Of a DNA stretch of 64,000 nt, positions 54,564 through 61,286 are shown piece by piece. Positions within the stretch are counted from its first letter, which is position 1; every line of letters begins with the position of its first letter. A program made the translations under genes and the position numbers. The notes below the pieces were generated by a model that was given only the letters and a program-made list of their open reading frames with translations, did no database searches and was not told where the DNA came from. Source of the stretch: a virus; the IMG/VR virus record IMGVR_UViG_3300042691_020932, positions 18,591 to 82,590 of that record; one strand, given 5' to 3'.

Positions 54564-54591
54564 ACATTACTAGGACACTTTCAGGGGCCCA
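54564..54591 (-). repeat. Intergenic 28-bp repeat, copy 16
   Basis: CCTG-core copy, the last one to the right. In this copy the frame through the repeat has a stop codon, so the repeat is not conserved as coding sequence. Confidence 0.9.
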
Positions 54592-54598
54592 ATAAGAA

Positions 54599-54763
54599 TC
54601 AACCACCACGCTCTCGCAAACTGCGTACAAGATACTCGGTAAATTGCTCCATCTTCTCAGGAACCACAGCAGCAGGGAGTTGATTGATTACATTTTTAAG
54701 TGCGGTCATTTCATTGAACTCTTCATCTGTCAATTTTTGGTTCCCTTTTGAAGAAAGTGTCAT
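54599..54763 (-). CDS. Conserved cyanophage protein of 54 residues
   Basis: MTLSSKGNQKLTDEEFNEMT, then ALKNVINQLPAAVVPEKMEQ and LVRSLRERGG. A helical protein of a type I have seen in cyanophages (LTDEEFNEMTALKN). Function unknown. It starts after an untranslated gap of about 90 bp. Confidence 0.75.
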   Translation of the reverse strand: MTLSSKGNQKLTDEEFNEMTALKNVINQLPAAVVPEKMEQFTEYLVRSLRERGG

Positions 54764-54855
54764 ACTTTTGCTCCCGCGATTATGTTCGTATCCTAACAGT
54801 ATTTAAGGGAGATATGAGGTTTCTTAATATTCTCTTTGGGATTGGTTAATTGTTC

Positions 54856-55086
54856 TTAACTAAAGAACGTTCCGAAAGATCCTTTATCTTCACCAAATCC
54901 TTTCATACGATCTTCCAATTTATCCAAAAGTTGATCTGTCTTAATTAGACTATCAATCCTACAAATCATCTCTGAAATCTGACGCGAAACAAAAGGTTTC
55001 TCTTGTCGTGCAGAGTATGCCAGAGCATTTCTTAGATTTGCTTCTGCTTCTTTTAGACTTTGTTCTACTGATTCACTCAGGGCCAT
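54856..55086 (-). CDS. Unknown helical protein of 76 residues
   Basis: MALSESVEQSLKEAEANLRN, then ALAYSARQEKPFVSRQISEM and a second helix. Helical hairpin layout, with similar small proteins known in cyanophages. It overlaps the AbrB-like gene by 14 bp. Confidence 0.76.
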   Translation of the reverse strand: MALSESVEQSLKEAEANLRNALAYSARQEKPFVSRQISEMICRIDSLIKTDQLLDKLEDRMKGFGEDKGSFGTFFS

Positions 55087-55600
55087 TTACTTTCCTCAAT
55101 TCAAAACTACCGTCTCCACGGTCAATCCATTCTACCATATCTCCCTCTTTTAGATTTGCTGCTTCCAGAAGGTCATCTGGAAAAGTTACAAAATATTCAC
55201 CACTTGCTCCATCAACTTCAACAGGAAGTTGCCACTTTACTACTTTATCTTTTACTGGATAAATGTCTCCATCTTCAGTTATATGAAGTTTGGATTCTTC
55301 TGGATAATACTGTTCTTCCCAAAAATCACTCCAAGCACCTTTACATTCGGGTGATGAGTCATCTTTATCACAACTCAAGACTTCATTTAGATAATCCTGA
55401 TATTTGTTATTGTCAACACCACTATTCAAAAGAGCAAGAAGTTCATATGCTTGAGATGTTTGATGCTTGTAAGTGTAATAGTTTTCTTTTACTACACCGA
55501 CAATCACATCATAAATCTCCTGAGGTGTTGCTTCACCAACAGACATTGCATCGTGCATCCAATTCTCAAGATTTTCAAGAGAATATTTTTTATAATCCAT
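55073..55600 (-). CDS. AbrB-like domain protein of 175 residues
   Basis: The N-terminal 75 residues are helical (MDYKKYSLENLENWMHDAMS, TPQEIYDVIVGVVKENYYTY, AYELLALLNSG). The C-terminal 50 residues (KWQLPVEVDGASGEYFVTFP, DDLLEAANLKEGDMVEWIDR) read as an AbrB/SpoVT/MazE swapped-hairpin DNA-binding fold. In cyanobacteria AbrB-type regulators act on carbon and nitrogen genes. A phage version may act on host or phage transcription; the target is unknown. The start MDYKKY (55600) is preferred over an ATG two codons earlier. Confidence 0.78.
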   Translation of the reverse strand: MDYKKYSLENLENWMHDAMSVGEATPQEIYDVIVGVVKENYYTYKHQTSQAYELLALLNSGVDNNKYQDYLNEVLSCDKDDSSPECKGAWSDFWEEQYYPEESKLHITEDGDIYPVKDKVVKWQLPVEVDGASGEYFVTFPDDLLEAANLKEGDMVEWIDRGDGSFELRKVNGPE

Positions 55601-55602
55601 AA

Positions 55603-55806
55603 TCAATCTTTGGGTTTGGGTTTAGAGCAGTCGTGGCAGTAGTAAGAGAAACCATCACGAAAGTATTTTACAACCTGATAGTGGTCCTTGTCAAGTGGTT
55701 TTTCCACTCCACATTTATCACAAATCCTTGTCTTTCTTGATGGACTTTCGTACTCGTTTGAGTTCTTTGAGTTCCATTTTAATATTTTTGTAAGCAGCGT
55801 CAGCAT
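55603..55806 (-). CDS. Small zinc-ribbon protein
   Basis: TRICDKCGVEKPLDKDHYQV and SYYCHDCSKPKPKD give two CxxC pairs about 30 residues apart, a zinc ribbon. The N-terminal part overlaps the upstream gene for 89 bp in another frame, so the true start is uncertain and the protein may be shorter than the 67 residues counted from the ATG at 55806. Function unknown. Confidence 0.6.
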   Translation of the reverse strand: MLTLLTKILKWNSKNSNEYESPSRKTRICDKCGVEKPLDKDHYQVVKYFRDGFSYYCHDCSKPKPKD

Positions 55807-55897
55807 CTAATTTGCCTCCAATCTCCATTGCAATAATAATATCTACTCGTGTACCAAAGTGTGCTAATGCGCGTTCGAATGAATCCAATTCATACAT
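55718..55897 (-). CDS. Conserved cyanophage protein of 59 residues
   Basis: MYELDSFERALAHFGTRVDI, then IAMEIGGKLDADAAYKNIKM and a basic helical end. The LDSFExALAHFGTRVDIIVAMEIGGK pattern is familiar from cyanophages. The start overlaps the upstream stop by 8 bp. Function unknown. Confidence 0.76.
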   Translation of the reverse strand: MYELDSFERALAHFGTRVDIIIAMEIGGKLDADAAYKNIKMELKELKRVRKSIKKDKDL

Positions 55898-56141
55898 CTT
55901 TTTTGTTCCAATTTTCAAGAGTTAGAATATCTATACGAGCATCAACTGCATCAATGGAATTAGATAGTTCATATAAACAATTTGATGTTTCTATATTTTC
56001 TTCCTCAAGTCTTTTTACATCCATTAGAAGACATAAATATCTTTCCTCTAATTCTGCCAACCTACAAGAAATACTGCTGACAGTAGTTGATAGTGGTTTT
56101 TCATTCGGAGAAATAAACCATTTAATAAACTTTCTAATCAT
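55890..56141 (-). CDS. Coiled-coil protein of 83 residues
   Basis: MIRKFIKWFISPNEKPLSTT, then long heptad stretches (LAELEERYLCLLMDVKRLEE, CLYELSNSIDAVDARIDILT). The N-terminus is amphipathic or membrane-proximal. The start at 56141 overlaps the previous stop; an ATG five codons earlier is possible. Confidence 0.7.
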   Translation of the reverse strand: MIRKFIKWFISPNEKPLSTTVSSISCRLAELEERYLCLLMDVKRLEEENIETSNCLYELSNSIDAVDARIDILTLENWNKKDV

Positions 56142-56313
56142 TATCAAGTAATCCAACAGATTTCAAATAACGTCTATATGACATAAAACGCCCCAGAGAT
56201 GGTTGTCCTGGAGCATTTAGTTGATGACAAATTTCACAATAACATAACCACTCATACCAAGGAGTAGTTTTATCAAGAACGTGATAAGGATATTCTACAG
56301 TAGTTCTTTCCAA
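56134..56313 (-). CDS. Small Cys-pair protein with TTG start
   Basis: Translation from TTG at 56313 gives LERTTVEYPYHVLDKTTPWY, then EWLCYCEICHQLNAPGQPSL (59 residues). AAAGGAGAG lies 6-7 bp before the TTG, the clearest Shine-Dalgarno sequence I saw here, and no ATG is available until near the end. The CYCEIC cluster may bind metal. It overlaps both neighbours. Confidence 0.65.
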   Translation of the reverse strand: MERTTVEYPYHVLDKTTPWYEWLCYCEICHQLNAPGQPSLGRFMSYRRYLKSVGLLDND

Positions 56314-56462
56314 AATTGCTCTCCTTTTTGTAGTGCCAATACAACAGTTGTGTGCTCTCGTGCGTGTCTATCAAGGTCTTTATCTTGAAAGTAAATGTTA
56401 GACCTTTCTACAGCACACTTAAAGATGTTAGCCCAAAATTGTTGATTAGGTGTTAGACGCAT
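56295..56462 (-). CDS. Unknown protein of 55 residues
   Basis: MRLTPNQQFWANIFKCAVER, then NIYFQDKDLDRHAREHTTVV and a helical end. The 3' end contains the ribosome-binding site of the next gene. It overlaps the gene upstream by 17 bp. Function unknown. Confidence 0.66.
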   Translation of the reverse strand: MRLTPNQQFWANIFKCAVERSNIYFQDKDLDRHAREHTTVVLALQKGEQFWKELL

Positions 56463-56640
56463 TATCATTCTTCAGGTCAGGATGTGGAGCATAAAGGGGT
56501 CCAGGATAATTACCAGCAAACTTTCGTTCATTCACACTTTTTACAGTTTCGTGAAGTTGTTTGAGTGCCTCAATAGTTTCTGGTGTTTCAATCCATTCCC
56601 AAGAATTTCCGTTTTTATCTACAAAATTACGTTCAGTCAT
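56446..56640 (-). CDS. Unknown protein of 64 residues
   Basis: MTERNFVDKNGNSWEWIETP, then ETIEALKQLHETVKSVNERK and YPGPLYAPHPDLKNDNASN. A short strand, a helix and a Pro-rich end. It overlaps its neighbours. Function unknown. Confidence 0.7.
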   Translation of the reverse strand: MTERNFVDKNGNSWEWIETPETIEALKQLHETVKSVNERKFAGNYPGPLYAPHPDLKNDNASNT

Positions 56641-56855
56641 AGTTTTCCTCCAACTTCTCCAGAATAACTCTTTTCAGGTGATTTGTCAAACTCACCTTCT
56701 TGTTTTGCTTTCAAATACCAACGAGTAGCAGTTACGCATTGGTCTTCAGTTAGTGATGTGATAATACCACTACCATCGGGATAGTGCGATTGCCAAGTTC
56801 CCCAACTTTTCTTCTCCACATAGAAAGCATCGTCGTCATAAAATTGTTTATCCAT
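56637..56855 (-). CDS. Unknown protein of 72 residues
   Basis: MDKQFYDDDAFYVEKKSWGT, then QSHYPDGSGIITSLTEDQCV and TRWYLKAKQEGEF. Beta-rich N-terminal half and one helix. The stop overlaps the next start by 4 bp. Similar small proteins occur in cyanophages. Confidence 0.72.
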   Translation of the reverse strand: MDKQFYDDDAFYVEKKSWGTWQSHYPDGSGIITSLTEDQCVTATRWYLKAKQEGEFDKSPEKSYSGEVGGKL

Positions 56856-57003
56856 AATGACTCAATTGCCTCTTTAGTTCTACTTGTGTTGAAATCAATT
56901 TACTGTATAGAAACTCTTGATACTCATTACCTTCCAAGAGTTTTGTAAGATTATCAATCTGCATTAGAGCAAGAATGAGTTTGGTTTTATCATTCATTGT
57001 CAT
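56848..57003 (-). CDS. Unknown helical protein of 51 residues
   Basis: MTMNDKTKLILALMQIDNLT, then LLEGNEYQEFLYSKLISTQV and a basic end. An amphipathic helical hairpin. The first three residues allow two start codons (57003 or 56997). Function unknown. Confidence 0.7.
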   Translation of the reverse strand: MTMNDKTKLILALMQIDNLTKLLEGNEYQEFLYSKLISTQVELKRQLSHYG

Positions 57004-57139
57004 TTAGTTTTTGAAGATGTTCCATAATGACTTTGATGAAGTCTTCTTCAGTCCAGGTGTTGAGAATACTTTCCGTAGGAGAAGTCTCGTCCCAACTGAT
57101 AGTGAATGATTTGTCTTCATTTTCAATTACTTGTATCAT
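56990..57139 (-). CDS. Unknown acidic protein of 49 residues
   Basis: MIQVIENEDKSFTISWDETS, then PTESILNTWTEEDFIKVIME. The WDE-P-ESxLNTWTEEDFI pattern is one I recall from cyanophages. It overlaps both neighbours. Function unknown. Confidence 0.7.
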   Translation of the reverse strand: MIQVIENEDKSFTISWDETSPTESILNTWTEEDFIKVIMEHLQKLNDNE

Positions 57140-57374
57140 TTTTCATCGCTGATTGAGTGTTATTACAATGTAAGAAGTATTTGTATTCGGCAAGTGCTCC
57201 ATAATGCCATTGAATTATATCACATCCTTTATATGTACCAACCACTTTTGTTTCTTGCGAATGTTCTGTTGGGCTATCACCCCAAGAGATAAAACCAATA
57301 ATAATAATAGCAACTACAACAGCACCAACTACTCCAAGAAACTCTTTCCGTGCTTGTTTATCATCTTCAGTCAT
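57123..57374 (-). CDS. Membrane protein of 83 residues with periplasmic tail
   Basis: MTEDDKQARKEFLGVVGAVV starts with a charged segment, then a span (VVGAVVVAIIIIGFISWG), then a polar tail with two Cys (YKGCDIIQWHYG, YFLHCNN). The Cys pair and CDIIQ-Y-YFL-C layout match a small cyanophage type I recall. Function unknown. Confidence 0.72.
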   Translation of the reverse strand: MTEDDKQARKEFLGVVGAVVVAIIIIGFISWGDSPTEHSQETKVVGTYKGCDIIQWHYGALAEYKYFLHCNNTQSAMKNDTSN

Positions 57375-57597
57375 TTTCTGTCTCCCAAAGTTCATCCCAA
57401 GGTGCTTTTTTATTCATAATTTTCCTGAGTCTTTCTACTTTCTCAGGGTCTGGTGGTGCATTAATTGCAGCAATCAGAGCATCATATGCTTCTTGACTCA
57501 CATACATCTTTTGTGGTTTCATACCAAGATGCTTGATACATTTGCGTTCGTATCTCCACTCTTTATACCTATACCATAATGACCGTAGAAAGTTCAT
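57367..57597 (-). CDS. Unknown basic protein of 76 residues
   Basis: MNFLRSLWYRYKEWRYERKC, then MYVSQEAYDALIAAINAPPD and EKVERLRKIMNKKAPWDELW. The VSQEAYDAL-x-PPDPEKVERLRKIMNKxAPWD part is like the antitoxin-type C-termini of DUF1778/RHH proteins and small cyanophage proteins. No toxin partner is visible. The role is unknown. Confidence 0.7.
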   Translation of the reverse strand: MNFLRSLWYRYKEWRYERKCIKHLGMKPQKMYVSQEAYDALIAAINAPPDPEKVERLRKIMNKKAPWDELWETEND

Positions 57598-57869
57598 TTA
57601 TTTCTCATTACATAAGAATAGTATGGGTCTCTGCCCGATAGATTGTATGGGTCAAATCCTGGTCGAGTCATAATCCATTCATCTTCCATTTGCATATAAC
57701 CCCATGAAAGTTCTTCAAAAAATGCAAGTCTATCAATATTATCTTCTAATTGCAAACGAAAGTCAATGCAGTTTCTCCAAGACCACCAACACTCTTCAAA
57801 CCAATAAGTAATCAACATAAGAACTGATATTACAAATAATGTTATCCAACTCTTTTTAATTTTTTCCAT
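57594..57869 (-). CDS. Membrane protein of 91 residues
   Basis: MEKIKKSWITLFVISVLMLI (basic start, one span), then a Trp-rich region (WFEECWWSWRNCIDF) and a polar, Tyr-rich end. Anchored with the C-terminus outside, if the positive-inside rule applies. It overlaps both neighbours by 4-14 bp. Confidence 0.7.
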   Translation of the reverse strand: MEKIKKSWITLFVISVLMLITYWFEECWWSWRNCIDFRLQLEDNIDRLAFFEELSWGYMQMEDEWIMTRPGFDPYNLSGRDPYYSYVMRNK

Positions 57870-58017
57870 TGATACTCCACCAGAAATCTTGTGCTCTTAT
57901 ATAATCATCCAACCGATAATCGGAATGGTTGATGAGACGATACCAATACCAGAATGGAGTATGTTTAATCGGAAAAAATCCGATTATCCACTTATTTAAG
58001 AACACAGGAAAGTCCAT
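57856..58017 (-). CDS. Unknown protein of 53 residues
   Basis: MDFPVFLNKWIIGFFPIKHT, then WYWYRLINHSDYRLDDYIRA and a FWWSINGKN end. Aromatic-rich, with a hydrophobic N-terminus that may associate with membrane. The start shares a base with the previous stop. I recall similar IGFFP-KHT proteins in cyanophages. Confidence 0.68.
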   Translation of the reverse strand: MDFPVFLNKWIIGFFPIKHTPFWYWYRLINHSDYRLDDYIRAQDFWWSINGKN

Positions 58018-58202
58018 CAGCAGGTTTCATCACTCCAAAAATAATTTAGTTGATTATCTTTTGCTACGATGTTTAGGTGATAAATTTTATTGTCTTGTGT
58101 ATAGCACCCAACCCAGAGAGCATTAGAATCCATACTCTCTAAGTGAAACATTTTGAGATTCTCCAGTACAATTTCATCTGGATTCTTTACCCACTTACTC
58201 AT
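58017..58202 (-). CDS. Unknown protein of 61 residues
   Basis: MSKWVKNPDEIVLENLKMFH, then LWVGCYTQDNKIYHLNIVAK. Alpha then beta layout. It overlaps the neighbours by 1-4 bp. Function unknown. Confidence 0.68.
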   Translation of the reverse strand: MSKWVKNPDEIVLENLKMFHLESMDSNALWVGCYTQDNKIYHLNIVAKDNQLNYFWSDETC

Positions 58203-58312
58203 TTTGCTTTCTGTTCTACATTAGAAGTTGCATAGTGTTTGTCAATATGAACGGCTGATACTACAATTACCAGACCACAAATTGCAGCGAGCATTACATC
58301 TCCAAGTTTCAT
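58199..58312 (-). CDS. Small membrane protein of 37 residues
   Basis: MKLGDVMLAAICGLVIVVSA is a hydrophobic segment, followed by HIDKHYATSNVEQKAK. A strong AAGGAG ribosome-binding site lies 7 bp before the ATG, which supports this very short gene. Confidence 0.65.
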   Translation of the reverse strand: MKLGDVMLAAICGLVIVVSAVHIDKHYATSNVEQKAK

Positions 58313-58375
58313 TGTTTTCTCCTTAGTTTTCATTTCTACGTAGTTGTCAATAAATGAACTTTGTATTAAATGTTA

Positions 58376-58687
58376 TTATTTCAGCAACTCATCAACATCA
58401 ACTTGATAAAAGTCCATTGGTTTGTTTTTACCCAACAATCCTAGCACATATCCCTCAAAATCCGTAGAATCCGACTCGTAGATGACATGGCCGTGATTAT
58501 TGTCACTCTCAGTATAGTTGGCAAGATAATCAGAGAATGTGACAAAGATTGCCATAGCTCGTGCTTTATCGTGCTCCGTAAGTGTTTTATGTGGATGTGC
58601 CACAATACACATAATGGTGTTGAATAGTTCCTCTGGCGTATAAGAAAACGCTGGCGCTTCTTCGTTGAGTTTCAATGGATTAGTCAT
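58376..58687 (-). CDS. Unknown protein of 103 residues
   Basis: MTNPLKLNEEAPAFSYTPEE, then LFNTIMCIVAHPHKTLTEHD and ARAMAIFVTFSDYLANYTES. Helical first half, acidic mixed second half. It overlaps the gene upstream by 4 bp. Function unknown. Confidence 0.72.
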   Translation of the reverse strand: MTNPLKLNEEAPAFSYTPEELFNTIMCIVAHPHKTLTEHDKARAMAIFVTFSDYLANYTESDNNHGHVIYESDSTDFEGYVLGLLGKNKPMDFYQVDVDELLK

Positions 58688-59001
58688 TTTTTAGATTTTG
58701 GAGTGCGAGTAGTGTTTCTAGTGGAATCCACGCTGGATTTTCGTTTGCGAACTGGACTTTTACTTCCGTCACTTTTTGGTTGAGACTTTTGCTCCACACT
58801 TCTCTTGTGTTTTTTACTGGTGTCAATGGGTTTTCCATCACGATAATCAATCTTTGTTTTCTTAGTATCTAGTTTATACCTTTCTAGGTATTTGTCAAGG
58901 TGTTCTTGACACTCAAACCAACAAATTGTAGGGTTCTTTCCGTCACCAAACTCTAGTCTAAATCCAAACTTATCATATGGAAACAGTTCAGTGGAAATCA
59001 T
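58684..59001 (-). CDS. Unknown protein of 105 residues with basic tail
   Basis: MISTELFPYDKFGFRLEFGD, then ICWFECQEHLDKYLERYKLD, followed by a disordered Lys/Arg/Ser-rich tail (about residues 58-105, ending TRTPKSKK). The folded half (FECxEHLxKYL) recalls small cyanophage proteins. The basic tail may bind nucleic acid. Confidence 0.72.
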   Translation of the reverse strand: MISTELFPYDKFGFRLEFGDGKNPTICWFECQEHLDKYLERYKLDTKKTKIDYRDGKPIDTSKKHKRSVEQKSQPKSDGSKSPVRKRKSSVDSTRNTTRTPKSKK

Positions 59002-59378
59002 CGGGTGATGTGTTCGTACTCAACTAATCTACCATACTTGAAGTGGATTCTGCAACGGGGCCAGTCTTCCCACTGTCCATCCCAAGTTGCAGGATAAACC
59101 TCAACATAATCGGTGATGTAGCAGGGTTCTACTTTACCGTGTTTCCCTGTTGGTATCCATTCAAAGTTTAAAAATCCTCTTTTTGGATCATAACGATCAT
59201 CATCTTCCTTAATATCTTCAAATGTATGAGTTTCCCTGTAAGTAAGTTCATATAAAGATCCATCAGGTGCAATCCAATAATGGCACATTGCACAAGCAAG
59301 TCCTTTAGTTTGCATTGGTACATTAGTGAATTGTTCTCCCAAATCATAAGAAGAACGAATGTCGTCATATAGTCCCAT
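58998..59378 (-). CDS. Conserved protein of 126 residues, unknown function
   Basis: MGLYDDIRSSYDLGEQFTNV, then MQTKGLACAMCHYWIAPDGS, a tyrosine-rich middle and IHFKYGRLVEYEHITR. The MGxYDxIR-x-FQTKxLxC pattern is common in phages and bacteria (a small beta-sandwich-like family of unknown role). It overlaps the next gene by 4 bp. Confidence 0.76.
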   Translation of the reverse strand: MGLYDDIRSSYDLGEQFTNVPMQTKGLACAMCHYWIAPDGSLYELTYRETHTFEDIKEDDDRYDPKRGFLNFEWIPTGKHGKVEPCYITDYVEVYPATWDGQWEDWPRCRIHFKYGRLVEYEHITR

Positions 59379-59536
59379 TATTTTTCTCCAAGTTTAACAG
59401 GAAACTCCTCATCACTCAAGTCATTATACAACAGTTTTGCAAAGATTTCATATGCAGGTTGTCTGGTTTCAATCGCAGATGAGGTTGCAACAGACCACAT
59501 AATCCTCAACTGAAACTTATCAGGCAAAGTCTTCAT
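59378..59536 (-). CDS. Unknown protein of 52 residues
   Basis: MKTLPDKFQLRIMWSVATSS, then ETRQPAYEIFAKLLYNDLSD. Helical. The start lies 17 bp inside the preceding gene and the stop shares a base with the next start. Function unknown. Confidence 0.66.
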   Translation of the reverse strand: MKTLPDKFQLRIMWSVATSSAIETRQPAYEIFAKLLYNDLSDEEFPVKLGEK

Positions 59537-59900
59537 CATTCAACTCCACATCTTTTACAAGGTCTTTGACTCTATCAAAAAAGTCTTCATCAAGCGGAAC
59601 AACTTTTTCCTTACCACTATCAATATCATCAACCATTTGAAGCAAACTATCCAAGAAGTGTTTAGGATAAATTTCATCTTCAAGACTATCCCAGAAGTAA
59701 AGAATACACTGCTCCAATGGGTCATCAGTTTTGAGAAGTGCATAGTCTTGATAGTTATTTCCCATCAAGTCAGCCCAATTCTTAAAGGCATACCAGCAAT
59801 TATACCAACCCTGAATAATACAAGATTGCCAATAGTATTCAATCCAGGATAGTTTAACTTTCTTTGTATTAGTCCCTAGAAGTGGTCTTGAGAATATCAT
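59520..59900 (-). CDS. Unknown protein of 126 residues
   Basis: MIFSRPLLGTNTKKVKLSWI, then a Trp/Tyr-rich helical half (YYWQSCIIQGWYNCWYAF, WADLMGNNY) and an acidic half (DSLEDEIYPKHFLDSLLQMV). Soluble, helical. Function unknown. Confidence 0.72.
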   Translation of the reverse strand: MIFSRPLLGTNTKKVKLSWIEYYWQSCIIQGWYNCWYAFKNWADLMGNNYQDYALLKTDDPLEQCILYFWDSLEDEIYPKHFLDSLLQMVDDIDSGKEKVVPLDEDFFDRVKDLVKDVELNDEDFA

Positions 59901-60073
59901 TGTAAGTATCGCGGTTTTTCTGTGTCAAACTGGTAGAACTTCACGTCTTTCATATCAAGGCACATTCGCACAGTTTCGTGCTCTCTGTGTTCCCTATCTG
60001 TTCCTCTATATAGTCCCCTGCGTTGATAAGCACAGCACCAAACATTATAGTAAATTTTAGATTTCTCGTTCAT
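59897..60073 (-). CDS. Unknown protein of 58 residues
   Basis: MNEKSKIYYNVWCCAYQRRG, then GTDREHREHETVRMCLDMKD. A basic/acidic mixed protein with a Cys pair. The stop overlaps the next start by 4 bp, and it starts 1-2 bp after the secreted-protein gene. Function unknown. Confidence 0.68.
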   Translation of the reverse strand: MNEKSKIYYNVWCCAYQRRGLYRGTDREHREHETVRMCLDMKDVKFYQFDTEKPRYLQ

Positions 60074-60074
60074 T

Positions 60075-60446
60075 TCAATCCCAACTTACGTTCTGAATTA
60101 GGAATCCAGGCATTACATAAGTCCACGAACCAAGTTCTTGATTTCCACCAACCTTATATTCCCATTTGTATTCATATTTGTTATGAGAATCCCAGGTCAT
60201 ATATCCTTTCTCTTTATCAAATCGACCCTTAATAGTGAGGCCAAACTTATTGGAAAAGATGTTACGAGTGCGAAGTGCTCCACCAGTTTCGCGAGTTTCA
60301 ATCACCACACAGGTATCAGGATAGGTTTGACTACCTGCCTCCAAAATGCAAGGAGTTTCATAACGAAATGGACGATAAGTTTTTACATCCTGTGCGAAAG
60401 CAGGGGAAGAGAAGAGAATAAAGGCAAGAGCAAATAGTTTTTTCAT
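60075..60446 (-). CDS. Exported protein of 123 residues
   Basis: MKKLFALAFILFSSPAFAQD is a textbook signal peptide with a likely cut after AFA. The mature part has two Cys (ETPCILEAG, YPDTCVVIETRE) and is beta-rich, ending FLIQNVSWD. It overlaps the RlpA-like gene by 4 bp, so both may act in the periplasm, perhaps on the host envelope. The fold is not recognised. The start at 60446 is chosen over one six codons upstream because it begins the signal peptide. Confidence 0.78.
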   Translation of the reverse strand: MKKLFALAFILFSSPAFAQDVKTYRPFRYETPCILEAGSQTYPDTCVVIETRETGGALRTRNIFSNKFGLTIKGRFDKEKGYMTWDSHNKYEYKWEYKVGGNQELGSWTYVMPGFLIQNVSWD

Positions 60447-60757
60447 CCGATTACACGATAACAAACAGTAGCATTACCCTTACGGGTTGATTGAATGTGA
60501 GCGAATGCAGCATAACTTAAGTCAATGTCTGCATGAGAATATGGACCTCTATCATTTACACGAACAATTACCTGTTTTCCATTGTCTTGATTTGTGACCC
60601 TAATTCTACTTCCCATTGGGAGATATGGGTGAGCGGCAGTCCAACGATAAGCGTCAAATCTTTCACCATTTGCAGTAATTTGGCCGTGAAATCCATCACC
60701 AATTCCATAAAAAGTTGCAATTCCACAGGTAAGTCCAGCAATTAAAGATTCTACCAT
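60443..60757 (-). CDS. RlpA-like double-psi beta-barrel cell-wall protein
   Basis: The 104 residues contain ATFYGIGDGFHGQITANGER, TAAHPYLPMGSRIRVTNQDN and VRVNDRGPYSHADIDLSYAA, the core of RlpA (septal lytic transglycosylase) and related expansin/barwin-type barrels. It includes the conserved HP-PxGxxxxVT and NDRGP-x-DLS motifs. The N-terminus (VESLIAGLTCGIATF) is hydrophobic and may serve for export. In phages such proteins may cut or remodel peptidoglycan in lysis. Next to it is an exported protein, which supports a periplasmic function. Confidence 0.82.
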   Translation of the reverse strand: MVESLIAGLTCGIATFYGIGDGFHGQITANGERFDAYRWTAAHPYLPMGSRIRVTNQDNGKQVIVRVNDRGPYSHADIDLSYAAFAHIQSTRKGNATVCYRVIG

Positions 60758-60758
60758 A

Positions 60759-61286
60759 TTATGAGAAGTTGTAATGAACTCGGGTGTAGAAATCTTTGAA
60801 GCAACTCTTATTAGACAGCTTCATCATCACAGGGGGGATGTAATATGAACATTCAGCAAAGAAATCTTCTTTGGAAAGGAATTTGAGACCATGAAGATAC
60901 CAAGTGCCAAACTGTTTGTGAAACTCTCTCACAGCACGATACTGTTTGGAATTGATGGGCACATACCGATTATCTTCTGTAAAGTCATCACCATATGGTG
61001 TTGCCTGTGTCATCATAATACAAGTGGTTTGACCTTCACCTGTGCCGAAGTATTCAGAAATCATATACACCCAGTATTCATCACATGGGAATACATCACG
61101 CTGATACTTCTGCTCATATTCTACCATACAAGCATCAGCAACCAATTGAAAGTTTTCTTTCTTCTTTGCTTGCAGTTCTTCAATCAGTTCTTCGTGTTCA
61201 ATCTTACGAAGTTCTTTGAGAGCATCAGAATACTTACCGATACCAGCAATAGCAGTTCTGATTGTTTCGTTGTAATCTTCAGTCAC
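60759..61286 (-). CDS. Unknown protein of 175 residues
   Basis: MTEDYNETIRTAIAGIGKYS begins a helical first third (ELRKIEHEELIEELQAKKKE), followed by a mixed second part with YWVYMISEYFGTGEGQTTCI, SKQYRAVREFHKQFGTWYLH and SYYIPPVMMKLSNKSCF. Soluble. No active-site motif is seen. It ends 1 bp before the RlpA-like gene starts and overlaps the upstream gene by 4 bp. Confidence 0.74.
   Translation of the reverse strand: MTEDYNETIRTAIAGIGKYSDALKELRKIEHEELIEELQAKKKENFQLVADACMVEYEQKYQRDVFPCDEYWVYMISEYFGTGEGQTTCIMMTQATPYGDDFTEDNRYVPINSKQYRAVREFHKQFGTWYLHGLKFLSKEDFFAECSYYIPPVMMKLSNKSCFKDFYTRVHYNFS

Noticed and set aside
35934-54591. Interpretation of the 28-bp repeats as a CRISPR array
   Set aside because: Copies are hundreds to thousands of bases apart with genes between them, not regularly spaced spacers, and no cas genes are visible.
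59904-59935. Possible promoter TTGACA-N18-TACAAT before the gene at 59520
   Set aside because: The -10 box would overlap the ATG at 59900, so the transcript would lack the start codon.
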